Shown: piece after piece, positions 33,900 through 43,119 of the stretch
Position numbering within the stretch: the stretch's first letter is position 1
How the letters are laid out: every line of letters begins with the position of its first letter
Source of the DNA: CADEED01 sp020442965
GTDB taxonomy: Bacteria > Pseudomonadota > Gammaproteobacteria > Steroidobacterales > Steroidobacteraceae
Length of the DNA stretch: 64,000 nucleotides
Direction of reading: 5' to 3'
NCBI GenBank assembly: GCA_041395525.1
Contig: JAWLAH010000013.1
Coordinates: 1 to 64,000 of the forward strand
Made by a program: the position numbers and the translations under genes
Notes under the pieces: model-generated
Database searches by the model: none
The model's input: the letters and a program-made list of their open reading frames with translations, nothing else
What the model was told of the DNA's origin: nothing

Positions 33900-35644
33900 G
33901 CTGGGCTCATCTGCAATTTGCTGAGCAGCGCATACGCGCCGTCGCGCGCGAGCAGATCGGTATGGCTGCCTTGCTCGATGACGCGCCCCTCATCCAGCAC
34001 CACGATCAGATCGGCTTGCTCGATCGTCGACAGTCTATGGGCAATGACCAGCGTGGTTCGATCACGCTTCAAAGTCGTTAGTGCTTGCTGAATCCGCCGC
34101 TCGGATTCGTTGTCAAGTGCGGAGGTCGCCTCATCGAGGATCAGAATCGGCGCATTCTTCAGCAACGCGCGCGCTATCGCGATGCGTTGGCGTTGCCCAC
34201 CTGACAACAACGCCCCGCGATCGCCAACCGCCGTGTCGAGACCCTGGGGCAACTCCGTCGCAAACTCGAGCACCCAGGCCGCGAGCGCCGCGGATTCGAC
34301 TGCCGCCGGGCTCGCATTCGTAGTACCGAACGCAATGTTGTTCCGGATCGTGTCGTTGAACAACACGACATCCTGACTGACGAGACTGATCTGCTCGCGC
34401 AAATCATGGAGCGAATAGTCCCGGATATCGGCGCCATCGAGCAACACTGCACCGCTCGTCGGCTCATAGAATCGCGGCACCAGTCCAACCAAGGTCGACT
34501 TGCCGCTGCCGGATTTTCCGACGAATGCGACCGTACGGCCGGCTGGTACTTTGAGCGAAACGTCGTGCAGCACGGCACCCTTTTCCGCGCTATAGACGAA
34601 ACTGACGTCACGAAACTCAACGTCGCCGCGCGCGCGATTCAGACTGCGGCCAACGCGTAATTGTTCGGTCGGCTCATCGAGCACTTCGAAAACGCTCGCA
34701 CCCGCCGCGATGCCCTGTTGTAGCGCGACCGACACACCGACCAGACGTCGCAAAGGCGCCGTAATCATGAGCAACGCGGTGATAAACGCCATGAAGTCGC
34801 CGACCAGCATTTCCTTGGTCTCGACTTGATTGAGGGCCACCCACAAAACCGCCGCGAGGCCGATCGCCGCGATCAATTGCACCACGGGGTTACTCGTAGC
34901 CTTGGCAGCGATCAGACGCATATTGCTGTGCCGGTTGTGCTCGTTGACCGCCTCGAACGCGCGGTTCTCCTGTGCCTGCGCATTGAATACCTTGATGACG
35001 CGATGGCCATCGAGCGCTTCGCGCGTGACCCTCGTGACGTCACCCATCGAATTTTGAATGCGCGCGCTATAGCGGCGAAATGATCGATTGATCTTCTGAA
35101 TGAGCCAGCTGATGAGTGGCGCAAGTGTCAGGGCGACCGCAGTCAGCCTCCAGTTGAGCCAGAAGAGCATGCCGATCAGTGCGATGATCGTGAGCGTATC
35201 GCGGATCAGCACAGTGATGGAGTTGGTAGTCGCTTCGGCGACCTGCTCAATGTTGTACGTAAGCCGTGAGAGCATTGCCGCGGTGGAGGCTCGGTCGTAG
35301 TAGCTCGCCGGCAGTTGCAAGAAATGCGCGAACAGTTCACCGCGCAGCGCTTTGATAATCTGACGACCGACATAGCCCGGGAAATAGTTGGAGACGTAGT
35401 CGCCGATGCCACGCAGCAGAAACAGCACGACGATGCCCAGGGGCACAGCCCACAACACCCGTGGATCCTTGATGACGAACGCGCTGTTGAGGAAGTAGCG
35501 CACGAACCAGGCGAGAGCGGCATCGGTGGCAGCGAACAGGCACATGCCAAGCACGCCGATCGAAAACATGCCGAGATGCGGCCGAGCGTAGGCGAGCAAG
35601 CGCCGGTAGACGCTGGCTGGACTCGCGATCTCCCGATCGATCAC
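33896..35644 (-). CDS. msbA: Lipid A export ATP-binding/permease MsbA
   Basis: A 582-residue half-transporter: six transmembrane helices in the first 320 residues, then an ABC domain with Walker A GKSGSGKST, Q-loop ISLVSQDVVLFND, signature LLSGGQRQRIAIARALL and Walker B ILILDEATSALD. MsbA flips lipid A-core across the inner membrane. Overlaps of four bases with both exbD upstream and lpxK downstream mark a tight operon. Confidence 0.97.
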   Translation of the reverse strand: MIDREIASPASVYRRLLAYARPHLGMFSIGVLGMCLFAATDAALAWFVRYFLNSAFVIKDPRVLWAVPLGIVVLFLLRGIGDYVSNYFPGYVGRQIIKALRGELFAHFLQLPASYYDRASTAAMLSRLTYNIEQVAEATTNSITVLIRDTLTIIALIGMLFWLNWRLTAVALTLAPLISWLIQKINRSFRRYSARIQNSMGDVTRVTREALDGHRVIKVFNAQAQENRAFEAVNEHNRHSNMRLIAAKATSNPVVQLIAAIGLAAVLWVALNQVETKEMLVGDFMAFITALLMITAPLRRLVGVSVALQQGIAAGASVFEVLDEPTEQLRVGRSLNRARGDVEFRDVSFVYSAEKGAVLHDVSLKVPAGRTVAFVGKSGSGKSTLVGLVPRFYEPTSGAVLLDGADIRDYSLHDLREQISLVSQDVVLFNDTIRNNIAFGTTNASPAAVESAALAAWVLEFATELPQGLDTAVGDRGALLSGGQRQRIAIARALLKNAPILILDEATSALDNESERRIQQALTTLKRDRTTLVIAHRLSTIEQADLIVVLDEGRVIEQGSHTDLLARDGAYALLSKLQMSPA

Positions 35645-36072
35645 GGCTTACTGGCTGACGCGTCGGGGATCGTCGCGATATTGACGCGAGTGAAGCCCGC
35701 ACGCCCGATCACGTCCATGGCAGTGACCACGGCCTGGTGTGTGGAGCGCGCGTCGGCACGCACCGTAACGGCCTGCTGTCGATCCGCGCCCGCGACTTGA
35801 ATGATGGCGGCACGGAGCGTGTCCGGACTGGCGTTGATCAATTCGCGTTCATTGACTCGATAGCCTCCTGTCTGAGTCACGGTGACCACGACCGGGTCTT
35901 TCGCCTGTTTGCCCGTTGGCACCAGACTCGCCTCGGGCAGCTGTACCTTGATTCGCCCCTCATCGATGAAAGTGGAAGACAGCATGAAGAAGACCACCAA
36001 TAGCAACACGACGTCGATCAACGACGTGAGGTTGATCTCAGGCTCCTCGCTACGCCGCGGTTTGAGATTCAT
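35641..36072 (-). CDS. exbD: ExbD/TolR family biopolymer transport protein
   Basis: A 143-residue protein with a short cytoplasmic tail, a single transmembrane helix (INLTSLIDVVLLLVVFFMLSSTF) carrying the proton-relay Asp in LIDVV, and a periplasmic domain. It forms the proton-driven motor with ExbB. Placement ahead of msbA-lpxK, rather than in a tol-pal or tonB locus, is the common exbBD2 arrangement. It overlaps exbB and msbA by four bases each. Confidence 0.95.
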   Translation of the reverse strand: MNLKPRRSEEPEINLTSLIDVVLLLVVFFMLSSTFIDEGRIKVQLPEASLVPTGKQAKDPVVVTVTQTGGYRVNERELINASPDTLRAAIIQVAGADRQQAVTVRADARSTHQAVVTAMDVIGRAGFTRVNIATIPDASASKP

Positions 36073-36731
36073 GCCACTTGCGCGCCGGCCTTCAAGTCAG
36101 TCGCTATGCGCTCGCCCGGCAGGCGTGTTGCCGCGGCGTCGAGCTCATCGACCAGCCGCAACGCATCCTTTTCCATCTCGATCACGATCCGATCGACATC
36201 GCCACGCAGATAGCGATACGCGACGAGCGCCGGAATAGCGACCAAGAGTCCCGCTGCGGTAGTCAGCAATGCCTCGCTGATGCCACCTGACAGCATGCGC
36301 GGATCGCCCATGCCACCTGCATTGATCGCGTTGAATGCCTTGATGATGCCGGTGACGGTACCGAGCAGGCCCAACAGCGGCGAAACGCCCGCGATAGTGC
36401 CGAGCGTATTGAGAAAGCGCTCGAGCTCGTGCACGACATGGCGCCCGGTGTCCTCGAGGCGCTCCATCATGATCGCGCGGCCGCGGTGCCGACTGGAGAG
36501 GGCCGCGGCCAGCACCCGACCCAGAGGCGAATTCTTCTCGAGCGCCTGGATCACCTTGTCCGTGATCTGGTCCTGTTCGACCAGCTGCGTGATCTTCTGT
36601 AACAGGTCGCGCGGCAGCACGCGCTTCTCCTGCAGTGTCCAAAGTCGCTCGAAAATGATCGCTGCTGCGATAATCGAACACAAAATGATTGGCCACATCA
36701 AAGGGCCGCCGGCCCGGACGATTTCCCACAT
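36069..36731 (-). CDS. exbB: ExbB/TolQ family proton channel protein
   Basis: A 220-residue MotA/TolQ/ExbB protein with three transmembrane helices: near the N-terminus (GGPLMWPIILCSIIAAAIIFERLW), mid-protein (FLNTLGTIAGVSPLLGLLGTVTGIIKAFNAI) and SEALLTTAAGLLVAIPALVAYRYL. I start at the ATG of MWEIVRAGG, the conserved beginning; four extra codons upstream belong to a second ATG at 36743. No ribosome site is present before it, and a TATGAT -10 ends seven bases upstream, suggesting a leaderless message. First gene of the exbBD-msbA-lpxK-trm112-kdsB operon. Confidence 0.95.
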   Translation of the reverse strand: MWEIVRAGGPLMWPIILCSIIAAAIIFERLWTLQEKRVLPRDLLQKITQLVEQDQITDKVIQALEKNSPLGRVLAAALSSRHRGRAIMMERLEDTGRHVVHELERFLNTLGTIAGVSPLLGLLGTVTGIIKAFNAINAGGMGDPRMLSGGISEALLTTAAGLLVAIPALVAYRYLRGDVDRIVIEMEKDALRLVDELDAAATRLPGERIATDLKAGAQVA

Positions 36732-36738
36732 GCGCGCG

Positions 36739-36744
36739 ATCATA
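36739..36744 (-). promoter_or_regulatory. Candidate -10 of a leaderless exbB promoter
   Basis: TATGAT on the minus strand, seven bases before the exbB ATG at 36731. A weak -35 (TGACCG, 36762-36767) lies 17 bases upstream. The site is in the short comEC-exbB gap. Confidence 0.5.
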
Positions 36745-36811
36745 CCTAACCAAGGCCGCCACGGTCACGGCTCTGAATGAGAAGTCGTCGATTCGATCCC
36801 GGAAATATCGA

Positions 36812-39124
36812 TCAATCCGCCACCGGTCGGCGCCACAGAAATGCGTACCTGGATTCAGCGGGTGACCCGATTCGCGGTTCGCCGGCAGCCCCCAGTCGCA
36901 CGCTGACGACAGGTCGAGACTCCGTCTCCAGCAGTCGCGCGCCGCTCGCGCGCCAGTCGCGCAAGACGACGGCACGTGGACTCGTTACACGGGTGGCCCG
37001 TGGACCTGTCACGATCGCCACGCTCGGTGCAACCGCCCCGCGCCACTCGCGCGATGAACCCGCACCGCTACCACGCCGCGATACGAGCAGCACGTCGCTT
37101 GCCAACGAGTGCGCAACGCCTGCGTGGCCCCGCGTCGCAGCACGACGGACCGCATCGCGCTCGGCCGATCGATCAAATTCGCCCGCCAGCAGCAGGGCCT
37201 GCGCCGCTGTTGTGATCCGCAAGGCGCAGTACCGCCGCGCGCCGCTCGCACCCACTAGCAACTCGAAGCTTACGCCATCCAGGATCCTCACATCGCCGTC
37301 CTGGCAAGGCCGATACGGCAGCACGCTACCGGGCCACGCGCCGCCGCCGCGCAATTCGCCGATCGACGCATGCGTGACCAATCGACCGATGCCTGCGGCG
37401 CGGTCCTGTGTGACGCGGGGCAGAACGACCAGATCGAAGCGCGCGTCCGGCGGTGCGAGAGTCCCGCTTGTTAGCAGTGCCTCGAGCGGTCGCCCGGCAC
37501 TATTGAACGAATCGCCGGTGTCGTACAACACTGCATGACGGGCGGTCCGCAGTGCGACCAGCACGCCCCGTCCAGTATCGAATAGCGTGGCCCGCACCAT
37601 ACCTTGCGAGAGTTCAGCAGCACCCGGGCCGAGCAGCGGCAGCAGCGCTACGCTCGTGGCGATACGCACACGCAACGCGATCGGCGCCAGCGCACGCGCC
37701 AGTGCGACGAGTGCGAGCGGGTACCACCATAGCGACGGCTCGAGCAATACCAGACTGAGGGGCCACTCTGCGGCCCGCGCGAGGCTCGGCCAACCGAACT
37801 CATAGCAAGACTCCGCCACACGCAACAGCTGCCCGCCGCCTTGTGGCCACATCAGTATCACTAACGACCCGAGCAGGACGATTGGCACCAGCACGAACGA
37901 GATCGCGGGAATGGCGATTGCATTGACGATCACGGCCGACAGCGACATCGAACCAAACATCGCCACCGTCGCGGGCGCTAACGCGATGACTATCGCGCCC
38001 TGCACGCGCAGCGCGGCCCAGGTGTTCGGTACACGCCGGATACGAGGCACCTCGACCCAAAGTATGGCCGCCACGGCACCGAACGACAGCCACAGTCCGG
38101 CCGCCAGCGGCGCTAACGGGTCGAGCAACAACACGCCTACCAACGCAGCGAGCAGCACCTGTGAAACGGACCCGCTGCGTTGCTGCAACCGCAGCACCGC
38201 GAACACGCCTAACATCAAGAGCGTCCGCTGCGTCGGCACCGACCAGCCGGCCAACAAGGCATAGCCCAATGCTGCGACGACCCCTGCGGTCAAGGCGAAC
38301 GGCTCGCGGTCGCAAGGCACGAGCCAAGCGGGCAGCCAGCGCCACAGCGCACGCGCCACTGCAAACGCCACGAGCGCAAACAAGGTGACGTGTAGACCCG
38401 AAATTGCAACCAAGTGCGTGGTGCCCGTGGCCGCAAACACACGCCATTGTTCGCGTGTCATCTGATCGGTCAGCCCGACGGCCAGCGCACGGATCAGCGC
38501 GGCCGCGTCACGATCCACGACACTGCGATCGATCGCGCGCGCGATGCGCTCGCGCAACGCATCGATCGAGCGCGGCGCGATGCGCTCGCGCACGTTGAGC
38601 GGCGATGGCAAGACGACGGCCAGGGCGTGCACGCGATCGCGCAGCCAGATGCGGTCGAGATCGACGGCGAGACTGCGCGAGTGGGTATCGACGCGCAGCA
38701 GCCATTGCCAGGTCTCGTGTGCCAGGAGTACAGGCGGCGCACCGTGCCAGCGGACCCGGAGCTTGAGCGGACCTTGCATCACGCGATCGCGTGGCGCCAG
38801 GATTTGCACCCGCGCATCGAAGCTCACTTCATCGCCTGCGCGCGCGGGTACTGACACGATCATGCCCGTGACCAGGAGCCGTTCGTCGTGGTCACTGAGC
38901 GGCAGACGATGTGTCAGCCACGCGCCGACAGTCCAGGACAACAGCGCGAATCCCGCGACGCCGGCGGCCAGCAGCCGCACCGCTGCCACATAGCGTCGCG
39001 TGCCGACACGCCACCAGGCGAGTACCGCAGCGGCGAACGCGCACCCGCACCAGGTTGAGCTGAGCGGCGCAACGGCCAACAGCGCGATCAGATGCCCCGC
39101 AAAAAATGCGATTCCCGGCAACAC
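36812..39124 (-). CDS. comEC: ComEC/Rec2 DNA-uptake channel protein with degenerate metallo-beta-lactamase domain
   Basis: A 770-residue polytopic membrane protein. An N-terminal OB-like periplasmic domain is followed by the Competence domain (GTTHLVAISGLHVTLFALVAFAV) with about ten transmembrane helices, then a C-terminal metallo-beta-lactamase-like domain (MVRATLFDTGRGVLVALRT...AVLYDTGDSF). ComEC carries single-stranded DNA into the cytoplasm. In this domain the usual HxDxDH metal motif is replaced by VLPRVTQDRAAGI, so nuclease activity by this domain is doubtful. No other competence genes are in the window. The gene is divergent from the DUF2062 gene (33-base gap). Confidence 0.92.
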   Translation of the reverse strand: MLPGIAFFAGHLIALLAVAPLSSTWCGCAFAAAVLAWWRVGTRRYVAAVRLLAAGVAGFALLSWTVGAWLTHRLPLSDHDERLLVTGMIVSVPARAGDEVSFDARVQILAPRDRVMQGPLKLRVRWHGAPPVLLAHETWQWLLRVDTHSRSLAVDLDRIWLRDRVHALAVVLPSPLNVRERIAPRSIDALRERIARAIDRSVVDRDAAALIRALAVGLTDQMTREQWRVFAATGTTHLVAISGLHVTLFALVAFAVARALWRWLPAWLVPCDREPFALTAGVVAALGYALLAGWSVPTQRTLLMLGVFAVLRLQQRSGSVSQVLLAALVGVLLLDPLAPLAAGLWLSFGAVAAILWVEVPRIRRVPNTWAALRVQGAIVIALAPATVAMFGSMSLSAVIVNAIAIPAISFVLVPIVLLGSLVILMWPQGGGQLLRVAESCYEFGWPSLARAAEWPLSLVLLEPSLWWYPLALVALARALAPIALRVRIATSVALLPLLGPGAAELSQGMVRATLFDTGRGVLVALRTARHAVLYDTGDSFNSAGRPLEALLTSGTLAPPDARFDLVVLPRVTQDRAAGIGRLVTHASIGELRGGGAWPGSVLPYRPCQDGDVRILDGVSFELLVGASGARRYCALRITTAAQALLLAGEFDRSAERDAVRRAATRGHAGVAHSLASDVLLVSRRGSGAGSSREWRGAVAPSVAIVTGPRATRVTSPRAVVLRDWRASGARLLETESRPVVSVRLGAAGEPRIGSPAESRYAFLWRRPVAD

Positions 39125-39157
39125 GCGGCCTCCGCACCAATGCTAGAGTTGAGCGAA

Positions 39158-39724
39158 ATGCCGCGACGACTTCTCAAGAGACTCACGCCAAGTCGCGACG
39201 CAATTCATGCCAACCGCTGGCTGCGACCGTTCAAGCATTTTCTGACCGACCCACGCCTGTGGTCTCCGCAGCGGCGCACGGTGGCACCAGCTTTCGGTGC
39301 CGGACTCGCCATCTCGTTCGTGCCTCTGCCGTTGCATCTGGTGCTCGCGACGCTGGTGGCATCGGTCGCGCGCGTCAACGTCCCGACGATCATTGCCACC
39401 GTTTTCCTCTCCAATCCGCTGACACTCGTTCCAATGTTCTATTTTGCGTATCGCGTCGGAGCGGTGGTGACCGGATTTCAACCGCAACCGTTTGCTTTCT
39501 CGCTCTCGTGGGACTGGCTGCAGAATGGCCTGGGGCCGTTGTGGCAACCGTTTCTCATTGGCTGCCTGATCTGCTCGATCGTATTCGGACTAGTCGGGTG
39601 GCTGACCGTCGATGTCGCCTGGCGAACCGCTGTGAGGCGACGGATGGCGCGCCGCCGCGCGCGGGCTCGTGCCCGCCTGGCCGCGCTACGCGTGGACGCG
39701 ACCGACGAGTCGCCCCTCGGCTAA
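39158..39724 (+). CDS. DUF2062 domain membrane protein
   Basis: A 188-residue protein with three hydrophobic segments (APAFGAGLAISFVPLPLHLVLATLVASVARV, NPLTLVPMFYFAYRVGAVVTGF, WQPFLIGCLICSIVFGLVGWLTV) and a basic, Arg/Ala-rich C-terminus. The pattern ...FVPLPxHLVLA...NVPxxIAxxFxSNPLT is the DUF2062 signature; function is unknown. I start at MPRRLLKRL; the longer frame begins inside comEC. The last 39 bases overlap the 3' end of lolD in the opposite direction. Confidence 0.88.
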   Translation: MPRRLLKRLTPSRDAIHANRWLRPFKHFLTDPRLWSPQRRTVAPAFGAGLAISFVPLPLHLVLATLVASVARVNVPTIIATVFLSNPLTLVPMFYFAYRVGAVVTGFQPQPFAFSLSWDWLQNGLGPLWQPFLIGCLICSIVFGLVGWLTVDVAWRTAVRRRMARRRARARARLAALRVDATDESPLG

Positions 39725-40399
39725 CTCGAGCGTCCGCTCCATTCGCTCAGCCAGTCTCAAATCGTGCGTCACGATGACCAAGCTCGTGTGCCGCTCGCGA
39801 TTGAGCTCGAGCATCAGTTCGAAGACCTGCGCGGCGTTGAGCCCATCGAGATTGCCGGTCGGTTCATCCGCCAGGACTAGCGCGGGTTCGGTCACGAGTG
39901 CACGAGCGACGGCTGCGCGTTGCCGCTCGCCGCCTGACAGCTCATGCGGCCGATGGTCGAGGCGGGCCGCGAGCCCGACTCGATCCAGCACCGCACGCGC
40001 TCGTTCGCGCGCCTCGTCAACCGCCATGCGGCGCACAAGCAACGGCATGGCGACGTTCTCGAGTGCAGAGAACTCTGGCAACAAATGGTGGAACTGGTAA
40101 ACGAACCCCAGCGTGCGATTGCGCAGCGCACCGCGCTCGCGTTCGCTCAGCGCGTGAATATTCTGTCCAGCGATCTCGACGCGACCGCTCGTCGGTCGAT
40201 CGAGACCGCCGATGATCTGCAACAGCGTGGTCTTGCCGGAGCCCGATGCCCCGACGACCGCGAGGCGTTCGCCGGCGTAAACGGTGAGTTCGACGTTGGT
40301 CAGCACCTCGAGCGTCGCCGGCCCCTGCTTGAAATGCCGCGTCACACCACTCGCCACCAGCACCTTCGCGCGCCCGTCTTCCGCGGTCCGATCAGTCAT
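39686..40399 (-). CDS. lolD: Lipoprotein-releasing ABC ATPase LolD
   Basis: A 237-residue ABC ATPase: Walker A GASGSGKTT, Q-loop FVYQFHHLLPEFSALENV, signature LSGGERQRAAVARALV, Walker B LVLADEPTGNLD, H-loop VTHD. QFHHLLPEFSALEN is typical of LolD. With LolC/LolE it extracts mature lipoproteins from the inner membrane. The start ATG overlaps the preceding gene by eight bases (ATGACTGA); the longer open frame into lolE is discarded. Confidence 0.96.
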   Translation of the reverse strand: MTDRTAEDGRAKVLVASGVTRHFKQGPATLEVLTNVELTVYAGERLAVVGASGSGKTTLLQIIGGLDRPTSGRVEIAGQNIHALSERERGALRNRTLGFVYQFHHLLPEFSALENVAMPLLVRRMAVDEARERARAVLDRVGLAARLDHRPHELSGGERQRAAVARALVTEPALVLADEPTGNLDGLNAAQVFELMLELNRERHTSLVIVTHDLRLAERMERTLELAEGRLVGRVHA

Positions 40400-41633
40400 G
40401 TCGCAGACCCTCCGCGGGTTGCGTGCGCGACGCTCGCCACGCTGGATATACCGTCGCCACCGCACATAGCGCAAAGGCGATCCCACAGATTCGGATGACG
40501 TCGGTCGGTTCCACCCAGGCCGGCAGATCACTCATGAGATACACCTTTGGATCGAGGAACTGCACACCGACCACGCGCTCGATGAGCCGCACAATCGCCT
40601 CTATGTTGTTAGCCAGTAGCACGCCCAGTACGGCGCCGAGCACGGTACCGATGAGTCCGATCAGCGCTCCTTGGATCACGAACGTGGCGAGCACATTGAG
40701 CGGGCCGGCGCCGAGCGTACGCAGGATGGCGATATCCGATTGCTTTTCCTTCACGATCATCACGAGCGTCGCCACGATGTTGAACGCCGCCACCGCCACG
40801 ATCAACAGCAGGATCAGAAATAGCATCGACTTGGTCAGTTCGATCGAGCGGAAGAAATTCGCGTGATTGCGGGTCCAGTCACTGACATAGAATCCCCCGC
40901 CCAATGCTTCTGCGAGCTTGCGCACGAGCTTGGGCGCGCCCCATGGGTCGGCGAGCGCCAGCCGCAGTCCCGAGACCTGATCGCCCATCCGATACAGGCG
41001 CGCAGCATCTGCCAGATGCACGAGGGCGAGACCGCGGTCGAACTCATACATGCCGGAGGTAAAGAGCCCTGTGACGCGCAGTCGGCGCATGCGCGGCACG
41101 ATACCGGTCGGGGTGGCCGTACCCTCCGGCGCGATGAAAATCACATTGTCGCCCACCTTGACGCCCAGCTCGTTCGCCAACGCCGAGCCCAGGATCACCT
41201 GGTAGCCGCCATCCGTGAGATCAGCCAGCGAACCCTGTTCGATTCGATCGGCAATCCCGACCGCTCGCGTTTCCTGGTGCGGATCGATTCCGCGGATCTG
41301 CGCGCCCACGACTCGCGAAGCATGCGCAAACAAGCCACGCGATTCGATATAGGGCACCGCCGCGACGACGCCCGGCGTCTGCTGCGCAACCTCGCGCGCG
41401 GCGCGCCAGTCCGGCAGCGCACCGTCGAGCCCTGACAACGTCGCATGCGCCGTGACTGACAGAATGCGCGTGCGCAACTCGCGCTCGAAGCCGTTCATCA
41501 CCGACAACACGACGATCAGCACGGCCACGCCGAGCGCAAGCCCGATCACCGACATCAACGCGACGAACGAGACGAAGCCGCGTCGATGGGTGGAACGCAG
41601 ATAGCGAGTACCGATGCGCCATTCGTAGGCCAT
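40392..41633 (-). CDS. Lipoprotein-releasing system transmembrane protein, LolC/LolE family (second copy)
   Basis: A 413-residue MacB/FtsX-type permease: TM1 (FVSFVALMSVIGLALGVAVLIVVLSVMNGFE), a periplasmic domain of about 200 residues, then three C-terminal TM helices (MLFLILLLIVAVAAFNIVATLVMIV, VIQGALIGLIGTVLGAVLGVLL, IRICGIAFALCAVATVYPAWRA). The N-terminal SVMNGFERELR and the coupling helix KEKQSDIAILRTLG are shared with LolC and LolE. Because it directly precedes lolD, it could be the LolE counterpart; assignment between LolC and LolE is not possible by eye. Confidence 0.92.
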   Translation of the reverse strand: MAYEWRIGTRYLRSTHRRGFVSFVALMSVIGLALGVAVLIVVLSVMNGFERELRTRILSVTAHATLSGLDGALPDWRAAREVAQQTPGVVAAVPYIESRGLFAHASRVVGAQIRGIDPHQETRAVGIADRIEQGSLADLTDGGYQVILGSALANELGVKVGDNVIFIAPEGTATPTGIVPRMRRLRVTGLFTSGMYEFDRGLALVHLADAARLYRMGDQVSGLRLALADPWGAPKLVRKLAEALGGGFYVSDWTRNHANFFRSIELTKSMLFLILLLIVAVAAFNIVATLVMIVKEKQSDIAILRTLGAGPLNVLATFVIQGALIGLIGTVLGAVLGVLLANNIEAIVRLIERVVGVQFLDPKVYLMSDLPAWVEPTDVIRICGIAFALCAVATVYPAWRASRTQPAEGLRHD

Positions 41634-41639
41634 TGCTAA

Positions 41640-42893
41640 CTACTCGTACCGCAGCGCTTCGGCCGGCGGTATGCGCGATGCGCGCACCGCCGGGTACACG
41701 GTCGCCAGCGCCGTCAGCGCCAGCGCGATTCCGGCCACCCAGGCGACATGACTCCACTCGAGCACCGATGGAATGCGGGTGATGTAGTAGACGTCGGCAT
41801 TGAAAAACTGAAAGCGAAACACGCGCTCCAACCAGGCCGACACCGCGCCCGCATTGCGGGCCAGCAACACACCGAGCATCACCCCCATCGCGACGCCAAA
41901 CCAGCCGATCACGAGCCCCTGCGTCAAGAACACGCCCATCACGCGCCGCGGCGACGTGCCCAGCGTTCGCAAGATCGCAATGTCGGTACGCTTATCCGTC
42001 ACGACCATCACCAACATCGCCACGAGATTGAATGCCGCGACGGCAACGATCAGCATCAGAATGATCGCCATCATCGTTTTCTCGATGCGGATTGCGCGAA
42101 AATAATTTGCGTGCTCAACGGTCCAATCGCGATACGCGACGCCCGTTGGCAGTACACGGGCCACCGACGCCGCCAGCCGGGGCGCGTCGAGCGCGTTCCG
42201 GAATTGAACTTGCAAACCCACCGCGCGGGTATCATTCGGAACGACGGACGCGACGTCCGCAAGTGCCGCGATGGCGAGTACGCTATCGTGATCCTGCAGG
42301 CCCGCCTCTAACAAGCCACTCACGGTGAACTCTCGCAACTTGGGTTCGGGCGTACCATCGGCGCTCACGGCGGGTACCAGCAATGTGACCGGATCGCCAG
42401 GCCCGACGGATAGCAACTGCGCCACACCCACGCCCAGAATCACGTGATCGGACCCGGTTACAAGATCCTTGAGGCTCCCGGCCACGAGCGATTTCGACAC
42501 ATCGGTGACATCGCCCTCGCGCACCGGATCGATGCCGCGCAGCGTGATGGGTACCATCTCGGGCGTGTGCACAGCCAATGCTTCGAGCTCGATCACCGGC
42601 GCCACTCCGACGACACCGGGCACTGCCCGCACACGAGTTGCCACGGCGCCCCAATCGACCGACGCAGCAGGGGAATCTGCCGGTATCAAGATTCTCGCGT
42701 GCGATGACAGTGCCAGCAGCCGTTCACGTAATTCACCTTCGAAGCCATTCATGACCGACAGCACGACGATCAAAGCGGCGACGCCGAGGCACACGCCCAG
42801 GAGCGATACCAACGTGATGAAGGAAACAAAAAATTTCCGGCCGCGCGATCGTACATAGCGCAGGCCCACAAATAGCGGCAGCGGGTGAAACAT
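41640..42893 (-). CDS. Lipoprotein-releasing system transmembrane protein, LolC/LolE family (first copy)
   Basis: A 417-residue paralogue of the next gene, with the same architecture and motifs (VSLLGVCLGVAALIVVLSVMNGFEGELRERL; TDKRTDIAILRTLGTSP; TM helices MAIILMLIVAVAAFNLVAMLVMVV and LTALATVYPAVRASRIPP). The two genes are six bases apart. In E. coli the order is lolC-lolD-lolE; here both permeases precede lolD, as expected when a gene pair arises by tandem duplication. The upstream gap (42894-43119) should contain the operon promoter, which I could not define. Confidence 0.92.
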   Translation of the reverse strand: MFHPLPLFVGLRYVRSRGRKFFVSFITLVSLLGVCLGVAALIVVLSVMNGFEGELRERLLALSSHARILIPADSPAASVDWGAVATRVRAVPGVVGVAPVIELEALAVHTPEMVPITLRGIDPVREGDVTDVSKSLVAGSLKDLVTGSDHVILGVGVAQLLSVGPGDPVTLLVPAVSADGTPEPKLREFTVSGLLEAGLQDHDSVLAIAALADVASVVPNDTRAVGLQVQFRNALDAPRLAASVARVLPTGVAYRDWTVEHANYFRAIRIEKTMMAIILMLIVAVAAFNLVAMLVMVVTDKRTDIAILRTLGTSPRRVMGVFLTQGLVIGWFGVAMGVMLGVLLARNAGAVSAWLERVFRFQFFNADVYYITRIPSVLEWSHVAWVAGIALALTALATVYPAVRASRIPPAEALRYE

Positions 42894-43119
42894 TCGTTGC
42901 GGTCGTAACCGGGCTCGCGGCCACGTGGCCGGCGGCGCATTTAATCACGCGTAGCCCTCGGCCGTGGAGCCAGTGTGCGGTTGCCAGATCGATCCTGATC
43001 CGGCGCAAAACCCGGCGGTTGATCACATTTTCGACACCTCACCCGTCCTGGACCAGCGACAGAGCGCGCCAGGGGCGATTGTTTTGGCTATATTCTCTGC
43101 GGTATCTTCGGAGATTCAC
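42894..43119. other. Divergent intergenic region, lol operon / small periplasmic gene
   Basis: About 226 bases. On the plus strand TATATT (43089-43094) preceded by TGGC resembles a -10 for the small periplasmic gene, with no clear -35. Nothing else is recognised. Confidence 0.4.
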
